This document shows, one piece after another, positions 22,097 to 29,199 of a stretch of 35,361 nucleotides of DNA; the stretch's first letter is position 1; each line of letters begins with the position of its first letter. Below the pieces are notes generated by a model, which was not told the origin of the DNA, made no database searches, and saw only the letters and a program-made list of their open reading frames with translations. Source of the stretch: Flavobacterium psychrophilum (GTDB lineage Bacteria; Bacteroidota; Bacteroidia; Flavobacteriales; Flavobacteriaceae); NCBI GenBank assembly GCA_945866505.1, contig CAMBHH010000007.1, positions 1 to 35,361 of the forward strand. The letters run 5' to 3'. The translations under genes were made by a program, and so were the position numbers.

Positions 22097-22929
22097 TGGC
22101 AAGAACAATAACAGCAATACAGACCGAAATATTTGACAGCATAGCAGCTAATGAAAATCTTGTAGGATTGACTTCGACCAGTAAGGTATCTATTTGGCGG
22201 CTTATAGTTTTTGTGGTTGCCTTTTCTATTTGGGTATTGGAAAATTTATTTGACACCCACGCTAAAGAAGTTAATGAAGTAATTCAAAATGATAAAACGC
22301 ACCGTCCATCGTGGTATGTGACACAGGCGAAAAAGTTCCAATATGGATTCCCGTTGATAGCTGATACCGATAAATACGATAACACTGGGTTTACGGAGGC
22401 TCAAGTCGAAGATTCTAAGATCGTGAAATATGCGGCTGCCACACCCGGAGGCGGTCAGGTTTATTTAAAGATTGCCAAAGAAGTTGCAGGAAATTTGGCA
22501 CCACTTTCGAGTGCCGAAAAAACGGCCTTTGACGGATATGCAAAAGAGTTTATAGATATGGGCGTGAAATACCTAGTCGTAAATCATTTGCCGGATATTC
22601 TATTGCTAAACATTCAAATCTTTCGTGATCCACTGGTTTTGGATGCTAATGGAATGAGCATTTTAAGCGGTAATTATCCCGTTCAAGATGCCATAAACGA
22701 GTATATGAAAGAGTTGCCATTTAATGGCGAATTGGTTTTAGCCCATCTTATTGACAAATTGCAACTGGTGGAAGGCGTCGTTATTCCAAATCTTGTTAAC
22801 GCCGAATCCCAGTCGATTAATATTAATACAGGAGTTTATAATGCGGCCGTTCCGATTACCGTAAAAACAATTCCGGAAAGTGGGTATTTCTCGATTCCTG
22901 ATTTTAACAACATAACGTATGTGGTATAA
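22096..22929 (+). CDS. Baseplate J-like protein
   Basis: 277 residues. This is a shorter, Bacteroidetes-type member of the gpJ wedge family. A start with IQTEIFDSIAANENLVGLTSTSKVS and a hydrophobic helix (IWRLIVFVVAFSIWVLENL) is followed by the beta-rich body with GGGQVYLKIAKE and the end segment GVVIPNLVNAESQSI ... PESGYFSI. It lies before the gpI-like gene, the standard J-I order. The wedge carries fibres and triggers contraction. Confidence 0.75.
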   Translation: MARTITAIQTEIFDSIAANENLVGLTSTSKVSIWRLIVFVVAFSIWVLENLFDTHAKEVNEVIQNDKTHRPSWYVTQAKKFQYGFPLIADTDKYDNTGFTEAQVEDSKIVKYAAATPGGGQVYLKIAKEVAGNLAPLSSAEKTAFDGYAKEFIDMGVKYLVVNHLPDILLLNIQIFRDPLVLDANGMSILSGNYPVQDAINEYMKELPFNGELVLAHLIDKLQLVEGVVIPNLVNAESQSININTGVYNAAVPITVKTIPESGYFSIPDFNNITYVV

Positions 22930-23383
22930 AGTAGATTTTGACAAGCTCATTCTTTTACTGCTTCCCACTTTTTTAAGGAAGCCAGTACTGTTTGGTTATC
23001 TCAAAGCTTTGATTTCGCCAATTGCGAGCTTGCAGTATCGATGGTCGAAAATGCGGGATGAGAATTTGAAAAGGCTGTCCTACAACTGCCAACGCTGTTA
23101 TTTTAGAGGTGCTTTGAATGATAAATTTGACCCCATTTTGAGGAGAATCACATTTGACGATACTTTGAGTTTACAGCAGGATTATATTTATACACAAGCC
23201 GAAAATTTGGATGTGTATTTAGGCACGATGTGGTTGGAACAGGACTTTAATTATGCAGGCTCAACAGTAGATTATTTGGTCCTGGTACCAAGGGAGATAA
23301 TGAACACCAAATTACCCGAAATAGTGGCTTTGATTGAATTTTACAATCTAGCTGGAAAACAATATCAAATCATATCAATATGA
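22919..23383 (+). CDS. Tail protein I-like baseplate component
   Basis: 154 residues, starting 11 bases within the J gene's end. A hydrophobic start (LILLLLPTFLRKP) and then helices with 'LKRLSYNCQRCYFRGALNDKFDP' and the C-terminal LPEIVALIEFYNLAGKQYQII, where 'L...i...nlagk.y.I' is the typical end of this protein in Bacteroidetes phages. It corresponds in position to Mu gp48/P2 gpI. Identification is by place and general pattern. Confidence 0.65.
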   Translation: MWYKVDFDKLILLLLPTFLRKPVLFGYLKALISPIASLQYRWSKMRDENLKRLSYNCQRCYFRGALNDKFDPILRRITFDDTLSLQQDYIYTQAENLDVYLGTMWLEQDFNYAGSTVDYLVLVPREIMNTKLPEIVALIEFYNLAGKQYQIISI

Positions 23384-24171
23384 ATAAATTAGAAGTAAAT
23401 CAAGTAGGCGGCTTCCCGCTGACAACCAGAATTTTGGACGAAATCCAAAAGGCGCACGCTGTTTTTAACGCTTTTGGCGGCTTGGCCGGAAATCTTACCA
23501 TTCTGGACGGATGCGTTACTGCTGGTTCAACAGTTGGTAACGGTTTTGTTTATATCAACGGTGAAGTGTTTGAATTTCGTGGTGGTTCGGCTCAAACGAA
23601 AGTTATAATCAAGGAAGATGTCGAGAATTTAGCTTTCCAAAACGGGAACTCGAACCCGGTCATCAAAACGCGATACGTGACATTTGGAACTGGCGTTGGT
23701 GCTTTTAATTGGGTTGATTTTAAAAAGCCAGTTGAGACCAAACTAATTAGTGGTCTCATTGAGAGAATTGAGGCTTTGGAAGACCGACCGCTAGTGGGTA
23801 ACATTCCTATTGGCTTGATTGCTCTATGGGCTCGACCTGCTAATGAAATACCAGAGGGTTGGGAGGAATATACCTATTTGGCTGGTAAGTTTCCAGTTGG
23901 GTTTGACGCGGACGATACCGATTTTGATGTGGTTGGAAAAGTTGGTGGTTCGAAAAGCAAAACACTTTCTGTTGACGAAATGCCACAACATGACCACGCT
24001 ATAGGTAATTCAAGAAGAAATACTGGCGGTGGTAGTGGCGGTGATGAAAATCATCCAGCATCATTTGCAGGCACAAGATCGCATACAACAGACAAACAAG
24101 GTGGTGGTCAAGAATTTTCAATGTTGAACCCATACCGAGTAGTTCATTACATTCAATATATAGGAGTATAA
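23380..24171 (+). CDS. Tail collar fibre protein
   Basis: 263 residues. The N-terminal 140 residues bind the baseplate and contain beta strands (AGSTVGNGFVYINGEVFEF). Residues about 145-263 carry the tail collar domain: PIGLIALWARPANEIPEGWEEY, a GKVGGSKSKTLSVDEMPQHDH motif with the metal-binding His pair, and the NPYRVVHYIQYIGV end. Such domains trimerise in short and long tail fibres. It overlaps the gpI-like gene by four bases. The fibre block follows. Confidence 0.85.
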   Translation: MNKLEVNQVGGFPLTTRILDEIQKAHAVFNAFGGLAGNLTILDGCVTAGSTVGNGFVYINGEVFEFRGGSAQTKVIIKEDVENLAFQNGNSNPVIKTRYVTFGTGVGAFNWVDFKKPVETKLISGLIERIEALEDRPLVGNIPIGLIALWARPANEIPEGWEEYTYLAGKFPVGFDADDTDFDVVGKVGGSKSKTLSVDEMPQHDHAIGNSRRNTGGGSGGDENHPASFAGTRSHTTDKQGGGQEFSMLNPYRVVHYIQYIGV

Positions 24172-24173
24172 TT

Positions 24174-25271
24174 ATGGCAGATAAAAACACACTTAAAAAC
24201 TGGTTTAGAACTGGTTTAAAACCGTTGCAGGAACAATTTTGGGCTTGGATGGATTCGTATTGGCACAAGGATGAAAAGATACCTATCACGGCCATTGATG
24301 ATGTTGAAAATATATTGAATGAGAAAGCGGATGCGGAGGCATTGGCGAATCACCTGACGGATAACAATGCTCATGTTGATTTGTTTGATGCTAAATTAAA
24401 GTTCTCGTCCGACATTGTGGTATCTCTATCCAACGGTAAAACCGCTGGAAAATACAGTAACGGGCAAACTATTCCTTTGGTTGGTAAAACACCACAGCAA
24501 GCATTTAATGACATATTTCGCGAAACGTTGTTCCCAAATTTGGTAAATCCATCTCTTGGTAATTTAACACTAAATAAAGGATTGACACAAGAAGTTGGAG
24601 AAACATTGGCCAATTTAATTTTAAGTGCAACATTCAGCAGGGGTAGCATATCGCCACAATATGCTGCTTTGAGTGATTTTAGATCAGGATTACCGATGCA
24701 ACATTTATTTACAGGAATAGGTATAAACACTGTAACAGCAAGTACATCATTAAATTTAAACAACACCATTGCTAGCTACGTAGTTGCTGTAGGTGCAAAT
24801 AATTTTACAGCGCAAGTAAATTATGACGTAGGTGTTCAACCAAAAGACAGTATGGGTAATGATTTTAATACTGCATTGGCTGCGGGAAGTTCGAACGTAT
24901 CAGCCGCTACGATTCAAGGGATTTTGCCTTATTTCTTTGGAAAATCTTCGGGAGCTCCGATAGCCAATCAGGCATTGATCAATACTGGAACAAAAGTAGT
25001 TGCAAGCAGTGGTGGTGATATAGCTGTAAATTTTAATTCTAATTCAGAATACCTATGGTTTGCAATTCCCGCATCGAGCGCATCAAAAACTAAATGGTAT
25101 GTCGATGCTATCAATAATGCTAGTATTGGTTCGGCAAGTGATTTATTTGGAGCTTTCGCAACTGTAATTGTCAATAGTCCCAATGGCTTATGGACTAATC
25201 AAAGCTATAAAATATACATTAGCAATTATGCAACATCACAAGGATCTCTAATGCAATTAAAAAACTCATAA
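24174..25271 (+). CDS. Tail fibre protein
   Basis: 365 residues. The N-terminus (KNWFRTGLKPLQEQFWAWMDS, then KIPITAIDDVENIL) is a recurring Bacteroidetes phage fibre start that attaches to the preceding part. The rest is Ser/Asn/Gly/Ala-rich beta structure (GNLTLNKGLTQEVGETLANL, QALINTGTKVVASSGGDI) typical of trimeric shafts. No catalytic motif is seen. It probably forms the distal fibre shaft. Confidence 0.65.
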   Translation: MADKNTLKNWFRTGLKPLQEQFWAWMDSYWHKDEKIPITAIDDVENILNEKADAEALANHLTDNNAHVDLFDAKLKFSSDIVVSLSNGKTAGKYSNGQTIPLVGKTPQQAFNDIFRETLFPNLVNPSLGNLTLNKGLTQEVGETLANLILSATFSRGSISPQYAALSDFRSGLPMQHLFTGIGINTVTASTSLNLNNTIASYVVAVGANNFTAQVNYDVGVQPKDSMGNDFNTALAAGSSNVSAATIQGILPYFFGKSSGAPIANQALINTGTKVVASSGGDIAVNFNSNSEYLWFAIPASSASKTKWYVDAINNASIGSASDLFGAFATVIVNSPNGLWTNQSYKIYISNYATSQGSLMQLKNS

Positions 25272-25274
25272 ACA

Positions 25275-26288
25275 ATGGCAATACCTTTAAATGATAACAT
25301 AAAAATTGACGCACCTAAACCAAGCGAAGAAAGGTCTTTACAAATAGACAATACTCTTTATCCTTCTGTTGCTGTTGCAAATGCAACCATTCTTCCTGCA
25401 AGAAGACACATTAGATTAATTGTGCAATTACCAGATGGAGAATATTGGTACAAAGATGGTATTGCTGATAGCGATTTGGTTTTAAAATCTCTAAAAGTTC
25501 CATCTGATTCTGAAATGCAAACAGGAACGGATGATGTAAAATATTTAACTTCATTGAAAATTGCAACGTGGTTTGCGTGGATTAAAACACAGGCGCAAAC
25601 TTGGGTAGCAAAGCAAACGTTTAGCGCTGCGCCTCGATACTCAACTACAACAGCAAGTCAGTTTTTAAGGGTTGATGCAAACAAGGATCTTGTAAGTGTT
25701 CCTGAGGCTTCGGACACAGAAATGCAAACAGGTGCAGAAAATACAAAACCTACAACTGCATTGCGTATTGCAATGTGGTTTGCGTGGATTAAAACACAGG
25801 CGCAAACTTGGGCAGCAAAACAAACGTTTAGCGCTGCGCCTCGATACTCAACTACAACAGCAAGTCAGTTTTTAAGGGTTGATGCAAACAAGGATCTTGT
25901 AAGTGTTCCTGAGGCTTCGGACGTAGAAATGCAAGCAGGCGCAGAAAACACAAAACCTACAACTGCATTGCGTATTGCTAATTGGTTTACTTGGAGATTA
26001 AGTCAACCTCTTACATTCGGTAATTTAATAGGTATAGGTGTTAGAATGATGCAAGTAAATAGCGCAGGCGATGTATCGGCGCCCTATTTTATACAAGAAG
26101 GATTCGTTACTGATTCTGACGTTATTACCGCTATAACAGGAGCAACTTATAACAGTGGAAACAACTTTACGGCCACTTTAATACCTGCTAATGGAAAAGT
26201 TTTTAATCAAGGGCAATGGTATAAAAACTTAGGTATATTGTACTATGCGACTGCCGATAATCAATCCTCACGAATAACACTTTCTTAA
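25275..26288 (+). CDS. Tail fibre shaft protein with tandem repeats
   Basis: 337 residues. After a ~78-residue N-terminus, two near-identical 69-residue repeats (start SEMQTGTDD and TEMQTGAEN) are followed by a third partial copy (VEMQAGAENTKPTTALRIA). Each includes ATWFAWIKTQAQTW or its variant, and APRYSTTTASQFLRVDANKD. Such repeats lengthen beta-structured fibres. The C-terminus resembles beta-sandwich fibre tips (SAGDVSAPYFIQEGF). It is flanked by other fibre genes with 1-3 base gaps. Confidence 0.65.
   Translation: MAIPLNDNIKIDAPKPSEERSLQIDNTLYPSVAVANATILPARRHIRLIVQLPDGEYWYKDGIADSDLVLKSLKVPSDSEMQTGTDDVKYLTSLKIATWFAWIKTQAQTWVAKQTFSAAPRYSTTTASQFLRVDANKDLVSVPEASDTEMQTGAENTKPTTALRIAMWFAWIKTQAQTWAAKQTFSAAPRYSTTTASQFLRVDANKDLVSVPEASDVEMQAGAENTKPTTALRIANWFTWRLSQPLTFGNLIGIGVRMMQVNSAGDVSAPYFIQEGFVTDSDVITAITGATYNSGNNFTATLIPANGKVFNQGQWYKNLGILYYATADNQSSRITLS
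25509..25922 (+). repeat. Two direct repeats of 207 bp in fibre gene
   Basis: Units 25509-25715 and 25716-25922 (69 codons each); the later ~140 bases of each unit are almost identical at DNA level, including synonymous sites. A partial third copy begins at 25923. Identity at silent positions suggests recent duplication or ongoing homogenisation. Confidence 0.9.
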
Positions 26289-26289
26289 A

Positions 26290-27546
26290 ATGGCTTACTT
26301 AGGTTTTGGAAATAGAATAATAAAGTTTGGTAATAACATACTGAATAGTGGCGAAACTTTTTTCTTTAAGTTTTCGGGAATTTCTTTTCCTGAAATCAGA
26401 GATGAAAATAATAACGCAATAATTCAATTGAGATTTTCCACAGCCGAGAAAATAACTATCAATTATGGCAATGGAGTAATTATTGAGTATCAATCCTACT
26501 TTGTTTCAACAGGAGTATATGAAATAATTTTCAGAAAAAAAGGAGGTAACACAACTTCAACAAATATCAACACCTACAATTATCCGGACAATACTTTATT
26601 GTCAAGGGTAGTAAGTATAAATTTTGATAGACAAAAATTAATTTATTTCAACATCAGTTCTTTAAAACTAGAAATTGGAGATTTTTTATTTGAAATTACT
26701 AAATACCCTGCTTTAAAATTTTTCTCAATTCCTCAACTTACCATTGTTGTGGGATTAAATTTAGAAGGTAGTATTTTAACATCACAAATAAACGAAGTAA
26801 TTATTAATAGTTCATTTCACAACACATCACCGTATTATACATCGGTGCCTGATAAACTATTTCAAATGCCTTTGAAAACATTAGCAATTGGTAGTCCTGG
26901 TATGTCAGGGGGGTTTGCTACAACAAAATTCGACCAAATTTATCGATTAGCTACTACTTTAGATTATTTGAAAATAGAACAAACTCCAATTACTACATTA
27001 CCTAGTAATTTCAATCTTTTAACAATTTTGAAAAAACTAGAATTAATAGCAACAAATCATACTGTAATTCCAAGTGAAATTAATTCTATTCCTTCAATTG
27101 AGAATCTATTTGTAGGGTATAATAGTTTTTTAACAAGTTGGGGTAATATTGCAAATTTAGTCAACTTAAAGAGTTTACAGCTAATTTCTACACCAAACTT
27201 AAGTAATGTTTTACCTGCTTATCTGAATGGATTTACGCTATTAAAAAATGTCGATCGGAAAGGATCTTTGAAAACTCAAATAAATGTTGATGCGTGGGTA
27301 GATAACTGGTATAGTTTTATTGTATCAAATGCCGCTATATCGGGGATTAATACCCTACAATTTAGAGGAATGACACACAACATATCGCAATTAACACTAA
27401 CAAGTGATGGTACGTTCGCTCCGTCAGGAATTTACCAACAACCTAGTGGTTTTGTACTAGGTAGTAGCAACGGAACACCAGCAACACCGAAAGAGAAAAT
27501 TTGGGTAATGGTAAATCAATACGGACACGTTTGGACAACTAACTAA
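26290..27546 (+). CDS. Leucine-rich-repeat-like receptor-binding protein candidate
   Basis: 418 residues. The centre (about residues 190-315) has irregular leucine-rich-repeat spacing: LDYLKIEQTPITTLPSNFN, LLTILKKLELIATNHTVIPSEI, IPSIENLFVGYNSFL, LVNLKSLQLIST. The N-terminal part has a beta fold with ITINYGNGVIIEY. The C-terminus (TPKEKIWVMVNQYGHVWTTN) looks like a conserved fibre-tip or chaperone-type end. As the last long fibre gene it is probably the tip that contacts the host surface. Base composition is more AT-rich than its upstream neighbours, suggesting exchange between phages. Function inferred from place. Confidence 0.55.
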   Translation: MAYLGFGNRIIKFGNNILNSGETFFFKFSGISFPEIRDENNNAIIQLRFSTAEKITINYGNGVIIEYQSYFVSTGVYEIIFRKKGGNTTSTNINTYNYPDNTLLSRVVSINFDRQKLIYFNISSLKLEIGDFLFEITKYPALKFFSIPQLTIVVGLNLEGSILTSQINEVIINSSFHNTSPYYTSVPDKLFQMPLKTLAIGSPGMSGGFATTKFDQIYRLATTLDYLKIEQTPITTLPSNFNLLTILKKLELIATNHTVIPSEINSIPSIENLFVGYNSFLTSWGNIANLVNLKSLQLISTPNLSNVLPAYLNGFTLLKNVDRKGSLKTQINVDAWVDNWYSFIVSNAAISGINTLQFRGMTHNISQLTLTSDGTFAPSGIYQQPSGFVLGSSNGTPATPKEKIWVMVNQYGHVWTTN

Positions 27547-27556
27547 AAATAAAAAC

Positions 27557-27754
27557 ATGAAATATTTAATACAATGGCAAAACTCAGAAGTATATAGTTT
27601 GAGCCATTTTTCAGAAACAGGAATAACGTATATAGCTAGTGATTTCTTAGTAACATCAGACTTAGTAGCTGCCAAAACAGGATTAGAAGCTTTAGGTATT
27701 AATTGCCTATTGCTAGAAACCGAAATTAACAATCCAACAATTATTCAATTATAA
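27557..27754 (+). CDS. Small hypothetical protein after fibre genes
   Basis: 65 residues, no membrane segment or signal. It starts MKYLIQWQNSEVYSLSHFSE and ends NCLLLETEINNPTIIQL. It has a good A-rich leader (AAAAATAAAAACATG) 10 bases after the receptor-binding gene and may be a fibre chaperone or simply a small tail protein. No family recognised. The structured RNA follows its stop. Confidence 0.5.
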   Translation: MKYLIQWQNSEVYSLSHFSETGITYIASDFLVTSDLVAAKTGLEALGINCLLLETEINNPTIIQL

Positions 27755-27794
27755 TAATTGTAGATCTCCCCAGTAAGGACGGGAAGTAAAAAAA

Positions 27795-27923
27795 TAGTCC
27801 TCCAACATTTAAAAAAAAACTCTCACATCCCTTTTTAAACTGACACATCCAAGGTCGTCGGAGGACTAAATTATTAGTCTTCTGATGGTCTTGGATGTTT
27901 TTGGTTTTTTAAGGATGTGAGAG
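27795..27923 (+). ncRNA. Highly structured leader RNA of the modification cassette
   Basis: No gene lies in 27755-27950. An outer stem CTCTCACATCC (27820-27830) / GGATGTGAGAG (27913-27923) encloses a continuous 25-bp hairpin (27845-27869 with 27874-27898, loop ATTA) with five wobbles, all G.U in the + strand RNA. TAGTCCTCC (27795-27803), upstream of the outer stem, is complementary to GGAGGACTA (27860-27868) inside the hairpin, so an alternative pseudoknot can form by opening its top. This two-state fold lies 28 bases before the first cassette ATG. No known riboswitch class is recognised. Confidence 0.6.
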
Positions 27924-27950
27924 CAACAAATGTAACTTAAATTTATAGAT

Positions 27951-28079
27951 ATGGCAAAAGAATTTTTATACAAACAGCAGTACGGTGTTATTGTTATTTG
28001 TGAAAACGAAGAGGAACAAAAGAAAGTTTTTGAGGAACTCCAAAAACAGGGTAAAAAATTAAAAGTAGTAACAACTTGA
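27951..28079 (+). CDS. 42-residue conserved-looking microprotein of modification locus
   Basis: The ATG at 27951 opens a 42-codon frame whose TGA overlaps the TTG start of the ATPase gene (TTGA). The product starts MAKEFLYKQQYGVIVICEN, continues with an EEEQKKVFEELQKQGKKLK helix and ends VVTT: a beta-alpha-beta miniature fold. I recall small proteins of this pattern next to ATPase-GNAT genes in other phages, but cannot verify that here. Translational coupling suggests it works with or regulates the ATPase. Confidence 0.6.
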   Translation: MAKEFLYKQQYGVIVICENEEEQKKVFEELQKQGKKLKVVTT

Positions 28080-28771
28080 GGATAGTAGTAGAAAACAGCA
28101 CACGAAACTTTGAAAGTTATCGTGCGCAAAGAGTAAAATCATTGTTTAATGCCGAGGACGGCTCAAGCTTCAAGACTGAGGCCAACATTGATATTGATGA
28201 TTTGGATTGGGGTATTGGTTTAATTGTGGGTGCGTCCGGTTCCGGTAAAACTTCCATTGGTAAACAGTTTTTTAGGGAGAACAAAATCCACGATTTATAT
28301 GCGGGTTGGGATTACTCCAAGCCTATTATTGACTGCATTTTGCCGGATGGCGATTTCAACACGGCTACCGGAGCATTGGCGGCTGTCGGTTTGGGCGATG
28401 TTCCTAGTTGGTTGCGACCATTTAACGCATTGTCGAATGGCCAGCAGTTTAGAGCGGGATTAGCTCGGCTAGTTACCGAGGCACCAAAGGAGGCTGTTAT
28501 TGACGAATTCACAAGCGTGGTAGATAGACAGATTGCCAAAATTGGAGCTTTGGCTTTCGCCAAGAACTGGCGAAGGAATAAAGGAAAAAAAGTGGTTTTA
28601 TTATCGTGCCACTATGATATTATTGAGTGGTTGCAACCGGACTGGGTATATGATGTAAATACCAAAGTATTAAAAAAAAAAGCGATATCGGGAAACGGCC
28701 AACTATCAAGCTTGAAGTTTGGAAGGTCAACGGAACTTACTGGAAGCTGTTTAAAGAACATTATTATTTAG
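28076..28771 (+). CDS. ABC-type ATPase of Mom-like DNA modification system (COG2401-like)
   Basis: 231 residues as read; TTG start. A complete ABC-type nucleotide site is visible: Walker A GASGSGKTS (52-60), signature LSNGQQ (119-124), Walker B VIDEF with Asp143/Glu144, and the switch His179 in LSCHYD. The segment QPDWVYDV (187-194) is characteristic of the ATPase half of ATPase-acetyltransferase fusions. No transmembrane part exists, so it is not a transporter. At codons 200-202 an A10 tract (28672-28681) allows a -1 shift into the GNAT frame; the last 29 in-frame residues look like non-functional read-out. Likely role: powering or gating base modification of phage DNA. Confidence 0.75.
   Translation: MRIVVENSTRNFESYRAQRVKSLFNAEDGSSFKTEANIDIDDLDWGIGLIVGASGSGKTSIGKQFFRENKIHDLYAGWDYSKPIIDCILPDGDFNTATGALAAVGLGDVPSWLRPFNALSNGQQFRAGLARLVTEAPKEAVIDEFTSVVDRQIAKIGALAFAKNWRRNKGKKVVLLSCHYDIIEWLQPDWVYDVNTKVLKKKAISGNGQLSSLKFGRSTELTGSCLKNIII
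28672..28681 (+). other. A10 slippage tract joining ATPase and GNAT frames
   Basis: The zero frame is TTA-AAA-AAA-AAA-GCG. Slipping -1, or one extra A in the mRNA, continues as SDIGKRPTIKLEVWKVNG and the whole GNAT domain. The GNAT frame has no ATG, GTG or TTG between its preceding stop (28651-28653) and GTG 28828, which is inside the domain. Sequence geometry is clear; actual slippage or an assembly indel must be tested. Confidence 0.6.
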
Positions 28772-29199
28772 ATCTTCCACATCCACCGGCAGCGGAGTAT
28801 TTCGTTGGCGTTGTCGATGGCGAGCTTGTGGCGCACGTTGCAGTTTGCCCAATGTTTACAGCCAACGCTTACCGAGCTACTCGCTTGGTTGTTATGCCAG
28901 AGTGGCAAGGCGCGGGAGTTGGAACAGCATTTTTAAACGAGGTTATGCAATATCACCTCGAAGGTAACGGCCGATGTCAAAGAAAGTATCACACGTTCTT
29001 TCATACTTCGCACCCACAATTGTGCGGTTATTTGCGAAATGCTGACGTTTGGAAACAAACTAATGCTATTCTTTACGGGGCGAATAAGTCACGGAGTAAC
29101 GCCAGTATTACTAAAACTAGTAAAAAAGGCACTATAACCGGGTGTGGCTATGGCGGCCACTTCAGGGCGGTTCAAAGTTTTAAATATTTAGGAAAATGA
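28672..29199 (+). CDS. GNAT acyltransferase domain (Mom-like), read by -1 shift from ATPase
   Basis: The frame gives about 172 residues from the A10 tract to the TGA. Parts in order: TIKLEVWKVNGTYWKLFKEH with HYYL, the AAEYFVGVVDGELVAHVAV strands, ATRLVVMPEWQGAGVG (beta4 and the QxxGxG acetyl-CoA pyrophosphate loop), an AFLNEVMQYHL helix and FHTSHPQL. This order is that of the acetyltransferase half of COG2401-type fusions. Mu Mom, which makes a carbamoylmethyl-type adenine, is also a GNAT-fold enzyme. Starting at GTG 28828 would delete the first strands, so a fused product is favoured. The next gene overlaps its stop (ATGA). Confidence 0.72.
   Translation, partial: KKKSDIGKRPTIKLEVWKVNGTYWKLFKEHYYLDLPHPPAAEYFVGVVDGELVAHVAVCPMFTANAYRATRLVVMPEWQGAGVGTAFLNEVMQYHLEGNGRCQRKYHTFFHTSHPQLCGYLRNADVWKQTNAILYGANKSRSNASITKTSKKGTITGCGYGGHFRAVQSFKYLGK

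Noticed and set aside
27755..27950. Retron or diversity-generating retroelement RNA (long hairpin flanked by inverted repeats)
   Set aside because: No reverse transcriptase motif is present in any nearby frame, and no variable/template repeat pair was found, so a regulatory leader is the simpler reading.
27866..28129. - strand frame of 87 codons over the folded RNA and the 42-residue gene
   Set aside because: It runs across the hairpin arms and against the ATPase start, has no family pattern, and the + strand coupling (TTGA) explains the region.
28076..28771. Component of an ABC transporter
   Set aside because: There is no transmembrane partner, and the sequence after the switch His (QPDWVYDV) and the adjoining GNAT fit ATPase-acetyltransferase fusions instead.
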